62,496 nucleotides of DNA, taken from positions 139,073 to 201,568 of the forward strand of contig DPHV01000031.1 of the NCBI GenBank assembly GCA_003521625.1, in the 5' to 3' direction. The notes below the pieces were generated by a model. The model did no database searches. It was given only the letters and a program-made list of their open reading frames with translations, and had not been told where the DNA came from. Shown here one piece after another: positions 23,348 to 31,749 of this stretch. Both the position numbers and the translations under genes were made by a program. Each line of letters opens with the position of its first letter. Within the stretch, counting starts at the first letter, position 1. The DNA is from Ruminococcus sp. (GTDB taxonomy: Bacteria; Bacillota; Clostridia; Oscillospirales; Acutalibacteraceae).

Positions 23348-24961
23348 CTACCACCAGTTATATCTTGATTTCTTAAGCTTTTTTGATTCTTCATCCTTTG
23401 AATGTTCTCTTTCTCCAAGTAAGTCATCATTAAGATTTACAGTGGGATCGTACCAATCAGCCTTATTTTTAGCCCATTCTATCCATTTCTTGTCTTCATC
23501 AGTTAAGTTTGGTTTTGAATAAACGGCTTCAATATACTTACGTATTTTACAGGCAACTGCAAAATCTTCTGCTTCATTAACCAATGCGATTGTTCTATCA
23601 ATTTCATTATCCCGCCTTTGTATTAATTCTTCTTCTTTGCGCCTTTTTTCTTCACGAAGTCGCTCTTCTTCTTCACGCTTTTTTCGCTCAACTTTTATTA
23701 TCTCTGATTTCTCATATAAATCAATAAGAATATTACCGAGTTGATTCTCAATTAATGAAGTATTGGTGTCTTTATAATATTTTCCTTCAAATACACAGAG
23801 CTTGATTTTTCCGTTAAAAATGTAGTCCCAACTTCTGATTTGCGGTTTAGATGCCCATTTGTATTTCTGCTTTTCCTTTTCGTATTTCTCAAGTTCTCTC
23901 AATTCTTCTTTTGTTTTTACATGAACGATTTTGCTCTCGCTCTCAATAACCTTAAAAGTAACAGTTTCACCCCTGATTTCAAGCGACAGATCATCGTTAG
24001 TTTTTCCGCCTAATGACTCTACACATTTGAATAGTGTATCAATCAAACAATGCACTCTGGGTAGACTTTCATCGGAAATATCATAATAAAGCGGAGGTTC
24101 CCCTTTAGGAATAGAATAATATCTATCTCTCTTGCGTGAGGCAAAAATATCTCTCTTATGATCCTTTTTCCATGAATTTATTTTAGCTTTATTTGCTTTT
24201 AATACAGGATGCAGAATCGTATATTCATCAGATAAATTGAATATAATTTTCTGAGCAGCAGAAATTACTTTTTGCTTTTCATCGTCAGATAAAAAGTCAA
24301 GTATTGCTTTATTATGTGAACCGTCAATAACAGTGTCAGTACTTCTCAAACCTGTTTTTGTTGTAACATCATCAGAAGGCGGCAATGGTATTTTGGGTAC
24401 ATTGTGACCTGTTTCAATTTTGCGCCAGTATCCTGCAGGAGGTTTTGGAATATTTAATGATTTACAGATTTTGTGTATCATTACATCAGAAACTCCATAT
24501 TTTTTTGCTACCTTCGTTATGGGTTCATTCCATATTTCCTCATAAAGGGTATTTCTGTCATATGTATTGATTCCATTTTCTATGTTAGTTTTTATACCGT
24601 ATTCTTCTTCAAGCATTAATTTTTGCTTTTCAGTAGAAATAGTTGTTTGCTCCACTTCTAAAGGTTTGAATGGTTTTTGTTGAGTCTTATTTTGAACGGT
24701 TACTGGTTTACTTCTATCAGTTACTGGTAAAAGTATTGCTGTGATTTCGGATTCCGGTAATGGTGTTTTCTCAACTTTCTTTCCAACAGAAAGACTTGCC
24801 CAATACGAGTTTGACGGAAGTGGAATGTTATATTTTTCACATGACTCCTTAAACTTTTGATATGGTACATCATATTTTTTCGCTGTTCGTGAGGTAGAGT
24901 TTAGCCATATCTCATCATATATTTCCTGCCTAGAAAAAGCTGTCATTTTATATTTTGCCAA
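23348..24961 (-). CDS. Protein with two HTH-like repeats and a coiled coil, unknown function
   Basis: About 537 residues. Two copies of a roughly 60-residue unit occur near the N-terminus: IYDEIWLNSTSRTAKKY then IPLPSNSYWASL, and LYEEIWNEPITKVAKKYGV then IPKPPAGYWRKI. Each looks like a helix-turn-helix followed by a GYW turn. A long Lys/Glu/Arg-rich coiled coil spans about 430-475. This family is widespread on mobile elements and has no assigned role. TTG 24961 is preferred because GGGAGG (24971-24976) is at proper distance; other starts would extend it to 25066. Confidence 0.75.
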   Translation of the reverse strand: MAKYKMTAFSRQEIYDEIWLNSTSRTAKKYDVPYQKFKESCEKYNIPLPSNSYWASLSVGKKVEKTPLPESEITAILLPVTDRSKPVTVQNKTQQKPFKPLEVEQTTISTEKQKLMLEEEYGIKTNIENGINTYDRNTLYEEIWNEPITKVAKKYGVSDVMIHKICKSLNIPKPPAGYWRKIETGHNVPKIPLPPSDDVTTKTGLRSTDTVIDGSHNKAILDFLSDDEKQKVISAAQKIIFNLSDEYTILHPVLKANKAKINSWKKDHKRDIFASRKRDRYYSIPKGEPPLYYDISDESLPRVHCLIDTLFKCVESLGGKTNDDLSLEIRGETVTFKVIESESKIVHVKTKEELRELEKYEKEKQKYKWASKPQIRSWDYIFNGKIKLCVFEGKYYKDTNTSLIENQLGNILIDLYEKSEIIKVERKKREEEERLREEKRRKEEELIQRRDNEIDRTIALVNEAEDFAVACKIRKYIEAVYSKPNLTDEDKKWIEWAKNKADWYDPTVNLNDDLLGEREHSKDEESKKLKKSRYNWW

Positions 24962-25074
24962 GATAATAACCTCCCTTCGTAAATTAATTAACGATTCTTC
25001 TATCAAGATTTTTGTTGCTTGAATTTGTTTTATTTCATTTTCATATATTATTTGTGATTGTTTCACCTCCCTAA

Positions 25075-25398
25075 TTATTCGTCGCCGCGCAATAAAAAAC
25101 TTAAATCGCTTTTCATTTCAGTAAATTCTTTAATGATATTCTCAAGATTTTGCTCAATTCCTTGAACCCGGACTTCATTGATTTTGCCGTATTTATAGGC
25201 AATTAATCTTTCGGGAATAATATTATAGCTCCAACTGTCTGTATAGCTGTCTTCATTTTTTATAGCAAAACCAATAGGCAGTTTCTCATATCTCATTCCT
25301 GTCCTGACAGCGATAACAGAGATTCCGAGATAATCTGCTGCTATCTGACAAGTGATTTTCTTCATATTCCTAATTTCATCATCAGTATACTTGTTCAA
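25075..25398 (-). CDS. Small HTH protein, excisionase/MerR-like
   Basis: The 107-residue protein has an N-terminal helix-turn-helix (ITCQIAADYLGISVIAVR) and the continuation LPIGFAIKN, resembling short DNA-binding proteins of firmicute mobile elements. It starts at TTG 25398 behind AGAGGTG. It may direct excision or regulate the element; this is inference from size, fold and place near the left end. Confidence 0.7.
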   Translation of the reverse strand: MNKYTDDEIRNMKKITCQIAADYLGISVIAVRTGMRYEKLPIGFAIKNEDSYTDSWSYNIIPERLIAYKYGKINEVRVQGIEQNLENIIKEFTEMKSDLSFLLRGDE

Positions 25399-25473
25399 AA
25401 CTATTCACCTCTTTTCAGATAATTTATTACAATATAATATTACCATTGATTTTTGTTTCAATCAATATAAAAA

Positions 25474-25503
25474 AGAAAGAAGCCCGATGAATTGAGCTTC
25501 TTG
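25474..25503 (-). terminator. Terminator of the XRE regulator gene
   Basis: Seven-bp stem AAGAAGC/GCTTCTT (25477-25483 with 25496-25502) with a T-run on the minus strand, 14 bases after the regulator stop. Confidence 0.7.
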
Positions 25504-25516
25504 TTTTTATATAAAA

Positions 25517-26581
25517 TTAATCATATATTTTAATTTGATTTTCTGTATCCGGAATATCTTTATATTTTTCAATTAACTTTTTAATTTCGTATAATAACTG
25601 TTGTTTTTGCTCGGTTTCGATATTTATGATTTCATAAAAGTTGAAGCTAATCAATCTTAACATGAATCCACTATCCCAATCTAAATTATTCTTAAACTGG
25701 TTAAGATATTCGGTTGTTTTCAAAATGTCAATATCAGAGAATACTCGAAAAGTATTAATAATCATATTAATAGTTTGAGCATTATCCTTGTCAAATTCAG
25801 AAAGCAAGGCATTGCGGTCTTTTTCGCTTTTAGCACTCATTTCGAGATAATGTTTTTCTTCTAATGAAAAAAAGTGATGACCATTTAGATACTCTATAGA
25901 ATATGTCATTATTTCTTTATATTTTTCTTTCGATATTTCGGTGGAATGACCATATTTAATTATTATAATAATGTAATATACAATAGATAACATTGTCACA
26001 TAATTAGTGCTTAACTTATCTTTATTAAGAATATCATAAATCTCAGATTTTGACACTTTCATTTTAATAGATCTAGACTTTATTTCTCCATCTTCTACAA
26101 GCGGGAACCATGTATTATATGGATAAGAATCCAAATCTGCAACTTCCGGACTTATACTTTCATTTCCGTTTATTCTTTCACAAAGATATTCAATTGAAAT
26201 ATTATTATCTTTAATCTTTTCAGACAAGTCATCTATCATTTTTTCAGGTATAGGGATAAGTCTCAAGACTTGATCAAAATTTAAGTACCAAAATTGTTCA
26301 TTAATTTCATCATCATTATATCTCAAAGCGACAGAAGAGATTATTTTTGATAAAGATTTATTAAGAAAATCTTGAAATGCTTCCTCACTTCCGAGTATAA
26401 ATCTAAAAATACTGATTAATTCGCTTTGCTCAATTGATTTTATATCGCCTTTTTCCAACTTCGAAATATAGGACTGACTTTTTCCAACATGTTCTGCAAT
26501 CGATTTAGCAGTTACATTATTTGCAATCCTTGTTGATTTGATAACTGAAGCAAGTTCAGAAGTTACATCATATTTAGCCAT
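25517..26581 (-). CDS. XRE-family transcriptional regulator with long helical C-terminus
   Basis: The N-terminal 65 residues are a Cro/CI-type HTH (VIKSTRIANNVTAKSIAEHV then SQSYISKLEKGD). The remaining 290 residues are an Asn/Ile-rich helical region without a recognised domain. AGGTGAT precedes ATG 26581. It is divergent from the small peptide and CBASS genes, and both promoters carry the same CTATTGACTT sequence. Autoregulation and control of the CBASS side are plausible inferences. Confidence 0.82.
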   Translation of the reverse strand: MAKYDVTSELASVIKSTRIANNVTAKSIAEHVGKSQSYISKLEKGDIKSIEQSELISIFRFILGSEEAFQDFLNKSLSKIISSVALRYNDDEINEQFWYLNFDQVLRLIPIPEKMIDDLSEKIKDNNISIEYLCERINGNESISPEVADLDSYPYNTWFPLVEDGEIKSRSIKMKVSKSEIYDILNKDKLSTNYVTMLSIVYYIIIIIKYGHSTEISKEKYKEIMTYSIEYLNGHHFFSLEEKHYLEMSAKSEKDRNALLSEFDKDNAQTINMIINTFRVFSDIDILKTTEYLNQFKNNLDWDSGFMLRLISFNFYEIINIETEQKQQLLYEIKKLIEKYKDIPDTENQIKIYD

Positions 26582-26598
26582 ATTATCACCTAAAAAGC

Positions 26599-26626
26599 AT
26601 TATAAATATTTTTATCAAAAAGTCAA
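26599..26626 (-). promoter_or_regulatory. Promoter of the XRE regulator
   Basis: Minus-strand -35 TTGACT (26621-26626) and -10 TATAAT (26599-26604), 16-bp spacer. Its -35 region is inverted relative to the plus promoter's -35, creating the pair AAGTCAATAG (26620-26629) and CTATTGACTT. Confidence 0.7.
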
Positions 26627-26672
26627 TAGATGTAGTAAAAAATATTATTAGTAAATTAATTTACGATAACTA

Positions 26673-26729
26673 TTGACTTTTCGTTTTATTTGATATAGAA
26701 TAATTTTAGCACTCGAGATATAAGAGTGC
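26673..26729 (+). promoter_or_regulatory. Divergent promoter and leader hairpin toward the CBASS operon
   Basis: -35 TTGACT (26673-26678), 17-bp spacer, -10 TAGAAT (26696-26701). Just downstream is the inverted repeat GCACTC (26709-26714) / GAGTGC (26724-26729), a candidate operator or attenuator in the leader of the small peptide gene. Confidence 0.65.
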
Positions 26730-26776
26730 CAGAAACAGTCCGGAATGTTTTCTGTATATTACAAGGAGGTGTTTTT

Positions 26777-26896
26777 ATGGCAAAAACTAAATCAAGCAAA
26801 AGCGGTGTTCAAAATAAAAAAATTGTTCCAGTCAAGCCCTATAAAAAGGCTGATGGAACAACAGTAAAAGGACATCGTCGTTCAACGCCAAATTAA
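26777..26896 (+). CDS. Small basic peptide upstream of CBASS
   Basis: A 39-codon frame starts at ATG 26777 behind a perfect AAGGAGGTG (26763-26771). The peptide is Lys-rich (MAKTKSSKSGVQNKK) and ends KKADGTTVKGHRRSTPN, a motif that recurs at the ends of small proteins in many bacteria. It lies between the divergent promoter and the CD-NTase gene. It may be an independent small protein or a leader peptide; the strong ribosome-binding site supports translation. Confidence 0.7.
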   Translation: MAKTKSSKSGVQNKKIVPVKPYKKADGTTVKGHRRSTPN

Positions 26897-26996
26897 GTAA
26901 CTAATCACAAATTTTGAAGTACAGGTTGACGGTGAACTTACATATCCATAGTATAGCAACTAGATGATATCACGTTATCCTTGTAAATGCAACAAA

Positions 26997-27035
26997 CAAA
27001 ATTGTAATCATTTGTAAGTTATGATTACAATTTTG
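26997..27035 (+). promoter_or_regulatory. 14-bp perfect inverted repeat before the CBASS operon
   Basis: CAAAATTGTAATCA (26997-27010) and its exact complement TGATTACAATTTTG (27022-27035), 11-base loop, ending where the CD-NTase ribosome-binding site begins. A weak promoter (TTGTAA 26981-26986, 16 bp, TGTAAT 27003-27008) would have its -10 inside the left arm. It could be an operator, or a hairpin that controls translation. Confidence 0.75.
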
Positions 27036-27048
27036 AGAGAGGAAGTAT

Positions 27049-28260
27049 ATGACAAATATTGAAAAAAGACGTTCTGATATTCTTAAGTTGGTAAAGTCGC
27101 TTGATATTACTCCATCAATGCATATTAATGCAGTAGAAAAGTATCAAGCCGTGGCAAATTATCTTCAAGATCACGGTATAAAATGCGATATTTATCCTCA
27201 AGGCTCTTTTGCGTTGGGTACAGTTGTAAAACCGATTAACAAAAGTGGCTATGATTTAGATACTATTTGTGAGTTGTTTACTGAAAAATCAGAAACAACA
27301 GCTAAGAATGTAAAAACTTCTGTAGGTAATGTATTTGCAGAAAGTGAACGCTATAAAAACGCAATAGAATACGATAAATGCTGGACAATAAATTATGCAG
27401 ATATAAGCAATTGTGAATTCAGCATAGATATAGTACCTGCAGTCGATGAAGATTCAGACACTAAAAATATTCTTGTTAGCAAAAGTTCATCACACACTGA
27501 ATTAATAGATACATCTATTGCTATTACTAAAAAAACCGATGAGACTTATCGTTGGTCAACAAGCAATCCTAAGGGATACATTAAATGGTTCAATAAAATT
27601 AATGAACCATTTAAAAACTATGATCGTAACAATAGACGATTGATAATTCTTGAACAGAATAGAGCTTTGTTTAATTCCGTAGAAGAAATACCAGAAATGT
27701 TAGAACGCTCATCATTGCAAATTGTTGTTCAAATACTTAAGCGACATCGTGATGTTTATTTTAACAGGAGAAAAAACGGTAAAGAATTAAGACCTATATC
27801 AGCAGTTATTTGTACTTTGGCTGCAAGTATTGCTGAAAATGCTCCGAAAGAGTACAATCCATTTGAATTATTGGATTTTATCACTAATGAGCTTAAAATA
27901 TATGCTGAATTAAGTAATATGGAACAAATTCGTTTTACTCAAAAATATGCACAAAAGAATTTAATTACACGTGAAAAAGGAAAGTGGGTACTAATGAATC
28001 CGGCAAATCCTAACGATAATTTACTTGATTCTTGGAATGAGAATCCGGACAAGGCTCCTGAATTCTTTAAATGGTTATCAGTTGTTATTAATGATTTCAA
28101 TACTATAACTACAGGAAGTGATGCAAAGTTTTTTGCCGCAATGGAAAATGCCTTTGATAATAATTATGTGAGAAGCAGTTCACTTTTTGAAGACTATAGA
28201 AAATGTCAAGCAAACACGAAACCTTTATCAATTAATCCTGTAAAACCGTGGGGATATTAA
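27049..28260 (+). CDS. CBASS cyclic-oligonucleotide synthase (CD-NTase)
   Basis: CD-NTases make cyclic di- or trinucleotides after phage sensing. The 403-residue protein has the nucleotidyltransferase signature G52-S53 in QGSFALGT, the acidic pair D69/D71 in GYDLDTICE and the third acid D127 in FSIDIVP, followed by a helical OAS-like C-terminal half. GAGAGGAAG precedes ATG 27049. The next two genes follow within one base and by overlap. The C-terminus ends in the flexible tail NPVKPWGY, a possible target of the neighbouring E2-like protein, as in other type II CBASS. The nucleotide product cannot be told from sequence. Confidence 0.9.
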   Translation: MTNIEKRRSDILKLVKSLDITPSMHINAVEKYQAVANYLQDHGIKCDIYPQGSFALGTVVKPINKSGYDLDTICELFTEKSETTAKNVKTSVGNVFAESERYKNAIEYDKCWTINYADISNCEFSIDIVPAVDEDSDTKNILVSKSSSHTELIDTSIAITKKTDETYRWSTSNPKGYIKWFNKINEPFKNYDRNNRRLIILEQNRALFNSVEEIPEMLERSSLQIVVQILKRHRDVYFNRRKNGKELRPISAVICTLAASIAENAPKEYNPFELLDFITNELKIYAELSNMEQIRFTQKYAQKNLITREKGKWVLMNPANPNDNLLDSWNENPDKAPEFFKWLSVVINDFNTITTGSDAKFFAAMENAFDNNYVRSSSLFEDYRKCQANTKPLSINPVKPWGY

Positions 28261-28261
28261 T

Positions 28262-28912
28262 ATGATTGAATATACCAACTTAGATAAATTGTTATCCAAG
28301 TATTCTAATTTATACATTTCGGAATATGATTGCAATCATATTCCGAAATTCATACAGGGGACATTCATCATGGATGCATCTCACAATGGCGTTCATTTTG
28401 TTGAGGAATACTACATTAAAATTGATTTGGTAAATTATGAGGCTCCGTTTATTACAGAAACAGGTGGACACATAAGTAAGAAATATCCGCACAAATATTG
28501 TGATAATGGACTTTGTTTAGGTATAACTACTGAAATATTAATGAAGTGCTGTACTAACAATATTTTTGATTTATTTATCTGGTTTGAAGACTTTGTAATT
28601 CCATATTTCTTTTCATACGAATACTATAATCTGACAGGTGAATATCCCTTCGGTGAACGTTCTCATGGAAATCAAGGAATTTTAGAATATTATATGGATA
28701 TATTTAATTTGCAAAATATTAATCAAGCATATCATTTTATAAAATATGCATCCACACTCAAACAATACAGAGGACATTTTCTTTGTCCATGCGGTAGTAT
28801 GAAAAAAATCAGAAATTGTCATAAAAACGAATTAATGAAAACATTTGATCCGTACATAAAAGAAAGAATATTAGTTGATTTAAAAAACTTTGGAAGGATG
28901 AATAATTATTAA
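28262..28912 (+). CDS. E2-like CBASS accessory protein with SEC-C zinc motif
   Basis: A 216-residue protein between CD-NTase and effector, the position of E2-like proteins in short type II CBASS. Those proteins form a thioester with the CD-NTase C-terminus. A candidate catalytic Cys85 lies in KYCDNGLCLGITT, resembling the HxN..G.xCLG block of bacterial E2-like proteins. The C-terminus has CPCGSMKKIRNCHK (C175, C177, C186, H187), a SEC-C zinc-binding motif. The E2 assignment rests on the short motif and gene order; the SEC-C motif is plain. Its start is one base after the CD-NTase stop. Confidence 0.72.
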   Translation: MIEYTNLDKLLSKYSNLYISEYDCNHIPKFIQGTFIMDASHNGVHFVEEYYIKIDLVNYEAPFITETGGHISKKYPHKYCDNGLCLGITTEILMKCCTNNIFDLFIWFEDFVIPYFFSYEYYNLTGEYPFGERSHGNQGILEYYMDIFNLQNINQAYHFIKYASTLKQYRGHFLCPCGSMKKIRNCHKNELMKTFDPYIKERILVDLKNFGRMNNY

Positions 28913-29768
28913 TAAAATTTCAGAAAAACAAAACGAAAAGGATATGTTAGCTATTCAATACTGTGCCCGTCACTATTACAATTTTGCAGAATACCTAAAT
29001 TACACTTCATGGGCAATATGTATTGTAACTACGATTATATTGAGTTTGCCTACAGTATCTTCATTCTTAGGCGAGAAAAAAATAATAGCTGCTCTAATTT
29101 TTAATATCCTTGCTCTTGTTGTTGATTATTTATATAAAAGATTTATAAAAACAGGAGCTACATTCAAAATGCTATTTGATTATAAACTGTTCGGATTTAC
29201 TGACAAAGATAGATACAACGGCTTATCTTTGTCAGAAATCAAACGCACAATAGCTAATATAATTAATCGATATCCTAAAAGTTATAAAAAACAAGTTGAG
29301 AATAACGGAGAATCAAAAACTAAGGGCGTGAAAGACTGGTATTATAATATTTCATCGGATTTACCTATTGATAAAGCTATTCGAAAATGTCAAGATCAAA
29401 ATATGTTTTTTGATAACAACTTAATCAAAAAAACATTATTTTTATATGGGATTCTACTTGTGCTTGTATTTGTTTGGTTTATTATAATAAACGCAAATAC
29501 ACCGGTTTTTACAATTGTGATAAATTTATGTTCAATATTCGCCTTAATTAAAAAGATAGTATCAGAATTTTATAGTATAGGCAAGCTGTCCGTTGCAAAT
29601 AACCTTACATCTCAATTGGTTAATAACGAAAAAATTGATTGCATGGTAATCCAAAGTATAATTGACCAGAGAAGGCTCGTTAATGTAACAGTGCCAAATT
29701 TTCTCCATAAAATTATGTCGAATAAACTTCATACTATACTTAAAAACGCAGATTCAATAAATATTTAA
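28905..29768 (+). CDS. S-4TM CBASS membrane effector
   Basis: SMODS-associated four-TM (S-4TM) effectors are thought to open pores when the cyclic nucleotide binds, killing the infected cell. Two hydrophobic hairpins are visible: near the N-terminus (WAICIVTTIILSLPTVSSF and IIAALIFNILALVVDYLY) and near the C-terminus (LFLYGILLVLVFVWFIIIN and FTIVINLCSIFALIKKIV). The soluble middle carries VKDWYYNISSDLP and IRKCQDQNMFFDNNL. The first ATG (28944) lacks a suitable ribosome-binding site. In-frame ATT 28905 follows GGAAGG by seven bases and restores the family-like N-terminus NKISEKQNEKDM. The gene then overlaps the E2-like stop by eight bases. Confidence 0.85.
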   Translation: MINKISEKQNEKDMLAIQYCARHYYNFAEYLNYTSWAICIVTTIILSLPTVSSFLGEKKIIAALIFNILALVVDYLYKRFIKTGATFKMLFDYKLFGFTDKDRYNGLSLSEIKRTIANIINRYPKSYKKQVENNGESKTKGVKDWYYNISSDLPIDKAIRKCQDQNMFFDNNLIKKTLFLYGILLVLVFVWFIIINANTPVFTIVINLCSIFALIKKIVSEFYSIGKLSVANNLTSQLVNNEKIDCMVIQSIIDQRRLVNVTVPNFLHKIMSNKLHTILKNADSINI

Positions 29769-29771
29769 AAT

Positions 29772-29810
29772 AAAAAGTGTTCGCTGGAAGTTTTTGGCGA
29801 ACACTTTTTT
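29772..29810. terminator. Bidirectional terminator between CBASS and the RM genes
   Basis: Thirteen-bp stem (29772-29784 with 29797-29809) flanked by A-run and T-run, serving the convergent effector and methyltransferase genes. Confidence 0.93.
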
Positions 29811-29811
29811 C

Positions 29812-30801
29812 TTAAACTAAGGTTTCTTTTATTCTTTTGGCTATTATATATGCCAAATCAACAGGAACTGCATTACCTATCATTTTATATCCGTAATCAA
29901 CATCAGTATAAATAAATTCAAAATCATCAGGAAATCCTTGAAGTCTTGCGCATTCTCTTACTGTAAGTCGGCGATACAAGTTCTCTTTCCCGGGAACGAA
30001 TATTCTTTTGTTTTTTTCGACAAAAAGCATTTTTGGAGCTTGCGGATGTAGTTGACACTGTCTACCGCTCGCCTGAACGGTAAATCCTTGCTCATCCCAG
30101 GAACGAACACGATTACGACTCATAAAGATAGTTGAATAAGCCCCGACAAAAAACTCGTGATTGAGTATAGGTAATCGTCCGTTTGTTTTGTTTCTGGGTA
30201 ATGCAGGAATTGCAGAAGTGGCTAAATCACCAATAGCTTGTTTTAGTGTGGTTTTCTGATATCTGTATGGTGTGGTTTGTTCAGGAAATCTGAAATCAAT
30301 ATGCAAATCTTTCCTGAATCCAATATAAAACACTCTTTTTCTGTCTTGTGGGACACCATAATCAGCAGCATTCACAAGATTTATAGTTACATCATATCCA
30401 CAAGATTCAAATTGTGAAATAATGTTTTTTACAGCCTCAGAATGTCGATTAGCCAGCATGCCGGAAACATTTTCAGCTAGGAAAAATTTAGGCTGTTTAC
30501 TTTTTAGAATTCTGATATAGTCATAAAAAAGTTTTCCACGGTCATCGTTAATTCCTCTTAAAGCTCCGGCTTCGCTCCAGCTTTGGCACGGTGGTCCCCC
30601 GATAATACCGTCAATATTGTCAGGAAAATCAGCTTCTGTTATGCTCCTGATGTCTCCTTTAATTAGCTTTGCTTTATGATTCTTTTCATATGTTTCCCAT
30701 ATGCCCTTATCAAATTCATTAGCAATAACTATTTCGTAACCAGCTTTTTCAAAACCTAAGTCTAATCCACCTGCACCGGAGAACAAACTAATCAATTTCA
30801 A
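29812..30801 (-). CDS. DNA (cytosine-5) methyltransferase, HaeIII-like
   Basis: Type II modification enzyme with C5-methyltransferase motifs in order: ISLFSGAGGLDLGFEKAG (I), GGPPCQSWSEAG with the catalytic Cys (IV), ENVSGML (VI), QDRKRVFYIGFR (VIII), and LTVRECARLQGFPDDF plus IGNAVP (IX-X). The target-recognition region SRNRVRSWDEQGFTVQ then QLHPQAPKM resembles M.HaeIII, so GGCC is the likely target (inference). TTG 30801 gives the canonical start (KLISLFSGAGG); ATG 30816 or 30810 are alternatives. It is downstream of its endonuclease partner. Confidence 0.9.
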   Translation of the reverse strand: MKLISLFSGAGGLDLGFEKAGYEIVIANEFDKGIWETYEKNHKAKLIKGDIRSITEADFPDNIDGIIGGPPCQSWSEAGALRGINDDRGKLFYDYIRILKSKQPKFFLAENVSGMLANRHSEAVKNIISQFESCGYDVTINLVNAADYGVPQDRKRVFYIGFRKDLHIDFRFPEQTTPYRYQKTTLKQAIGDLATSAIPALPRNKTNGRLPILNHEFFVGAYSTIFMSRNRVRSWDEQGFTVQASGRQCQLHPQAPKMLFVEKNKRIFVPGKENLYRRLTVRECARLQGFPDDFEFIYTDVDYGYKMIGNAVPVDLAYIIAKRIKETLV

Positions 30802-30858
30802 TATAATCATCTCCATTCAGTTTGCATTTTAACTCTTAAAAATATAAATGCAAGTGAA

Positions 30859-31749
30859 TTATTCAAAAACTATGCCATAATCTGTGATATTTGTTACATT
30901 AACATCCTCATCCGTTTTAATGCCAAGTTTTTTAAGCACGGAAATAAGGTTTTCTGCTACTGCATTACCCTTGATTACGAGAGGTTTATCAAATACTAGG
31001 TTGCAATCAAGCTTTCCGTCGTTTACAAACCAATCAACAAATACCGATAAAGGTCTATCGCCATCCCATTTTCCTTTTGCTGATCTGTAATTTAATGCTT
31101 TGCAAGCAAAGTAAACCTTCGGATATTTATCTACATATTCCTCAATAGTATATAGATTGCTGAAAATATCTTCTGCAGATGAAATGTTATCATGAAATAA
31201 AACACAATTAGCTATACCTGAGTTTTCTATAATGTTTCCATTTACAAAAGCATTTTTCTTATCATCAGGAAGATTAGTGCCGGCATAAACATCAATAACT
31301 TGTTCGCGTGAAAGAGATATTATATCTGAAAAATCCCCGTTTGATTTATTCAGTAGTTCAAACTTCCAGCCTAATGTGAATGCACCTTTATCTGTTCTGC
31401 CACTTCTCTTTTTATATATCAAGGGCTTATTTAAAAAAGCTGATTTTATTCTTAAAGTTGAACTTTCAATAATCTCTTTCCAGTTGTCACCAAATAATAA
31501 TTGTGCACGCTCATTGTTCATTTTATTTTCAATGAAATCTGCATTCTCTTTTTTGTAGGAAATTTTAAATTCCTCAACACCATTTTCACAGCTTGCTTTT
31601 ACATAAATATCTGTTTTAGGTTCACCCTTGTAACAAGTAGGTTTTCCAGATTCAAGTACAGTATAAGGTGTATTCTTATATGTAAAAGCTGTTCCTACGG
31701 AAAGTATTTCTTTGATTTTTCTTTCCTCAATTCCAAAACTTTTTGCCAT
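30859..31749 (-). CDS. Probable HaeIII-family type II restriction endonuclease
   Basis: About 296 residues. The stretch KGEPKTDIYVKA then EEFKISYKKENADFIENKM has the layout of a PD-(D/E)xK nuclease core and resembles the RE_HaeIII family. Its pairing with a HaeIII-like methyltransferase on the same strand supports this. GGAGG five bases upstream selects ATG 31749. Cleavage specificity (GGCC) is inferred from the partner. Confidence 0.72.
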   Translation of the reverse strand: MAKSFGIEERKIKEILSVGTAFTYKNTPYTVLESGKPTCYKGEPKTDIYVKASCENGVEEFKISYKKENADFIENKMNNERAQLLFGDNWKEIIESSTLRIKSAFLNKPLIYKKRSGRTDKGAFTLGWKFELLNKSNGDFSDIISLSREQVIDVYAGTNLPDDKKNAFVNGNIIENSGIANCVLFHDNISSAEDIFSNLYTIEEYVDKYPKVYFACKALNYRSAKGKWDGDRPLSVFVDWFVNDGKLDCNLVFDKPLVIKGNAVAENLISVLKKLGIKTDEDVNVTNITDYGIVFE

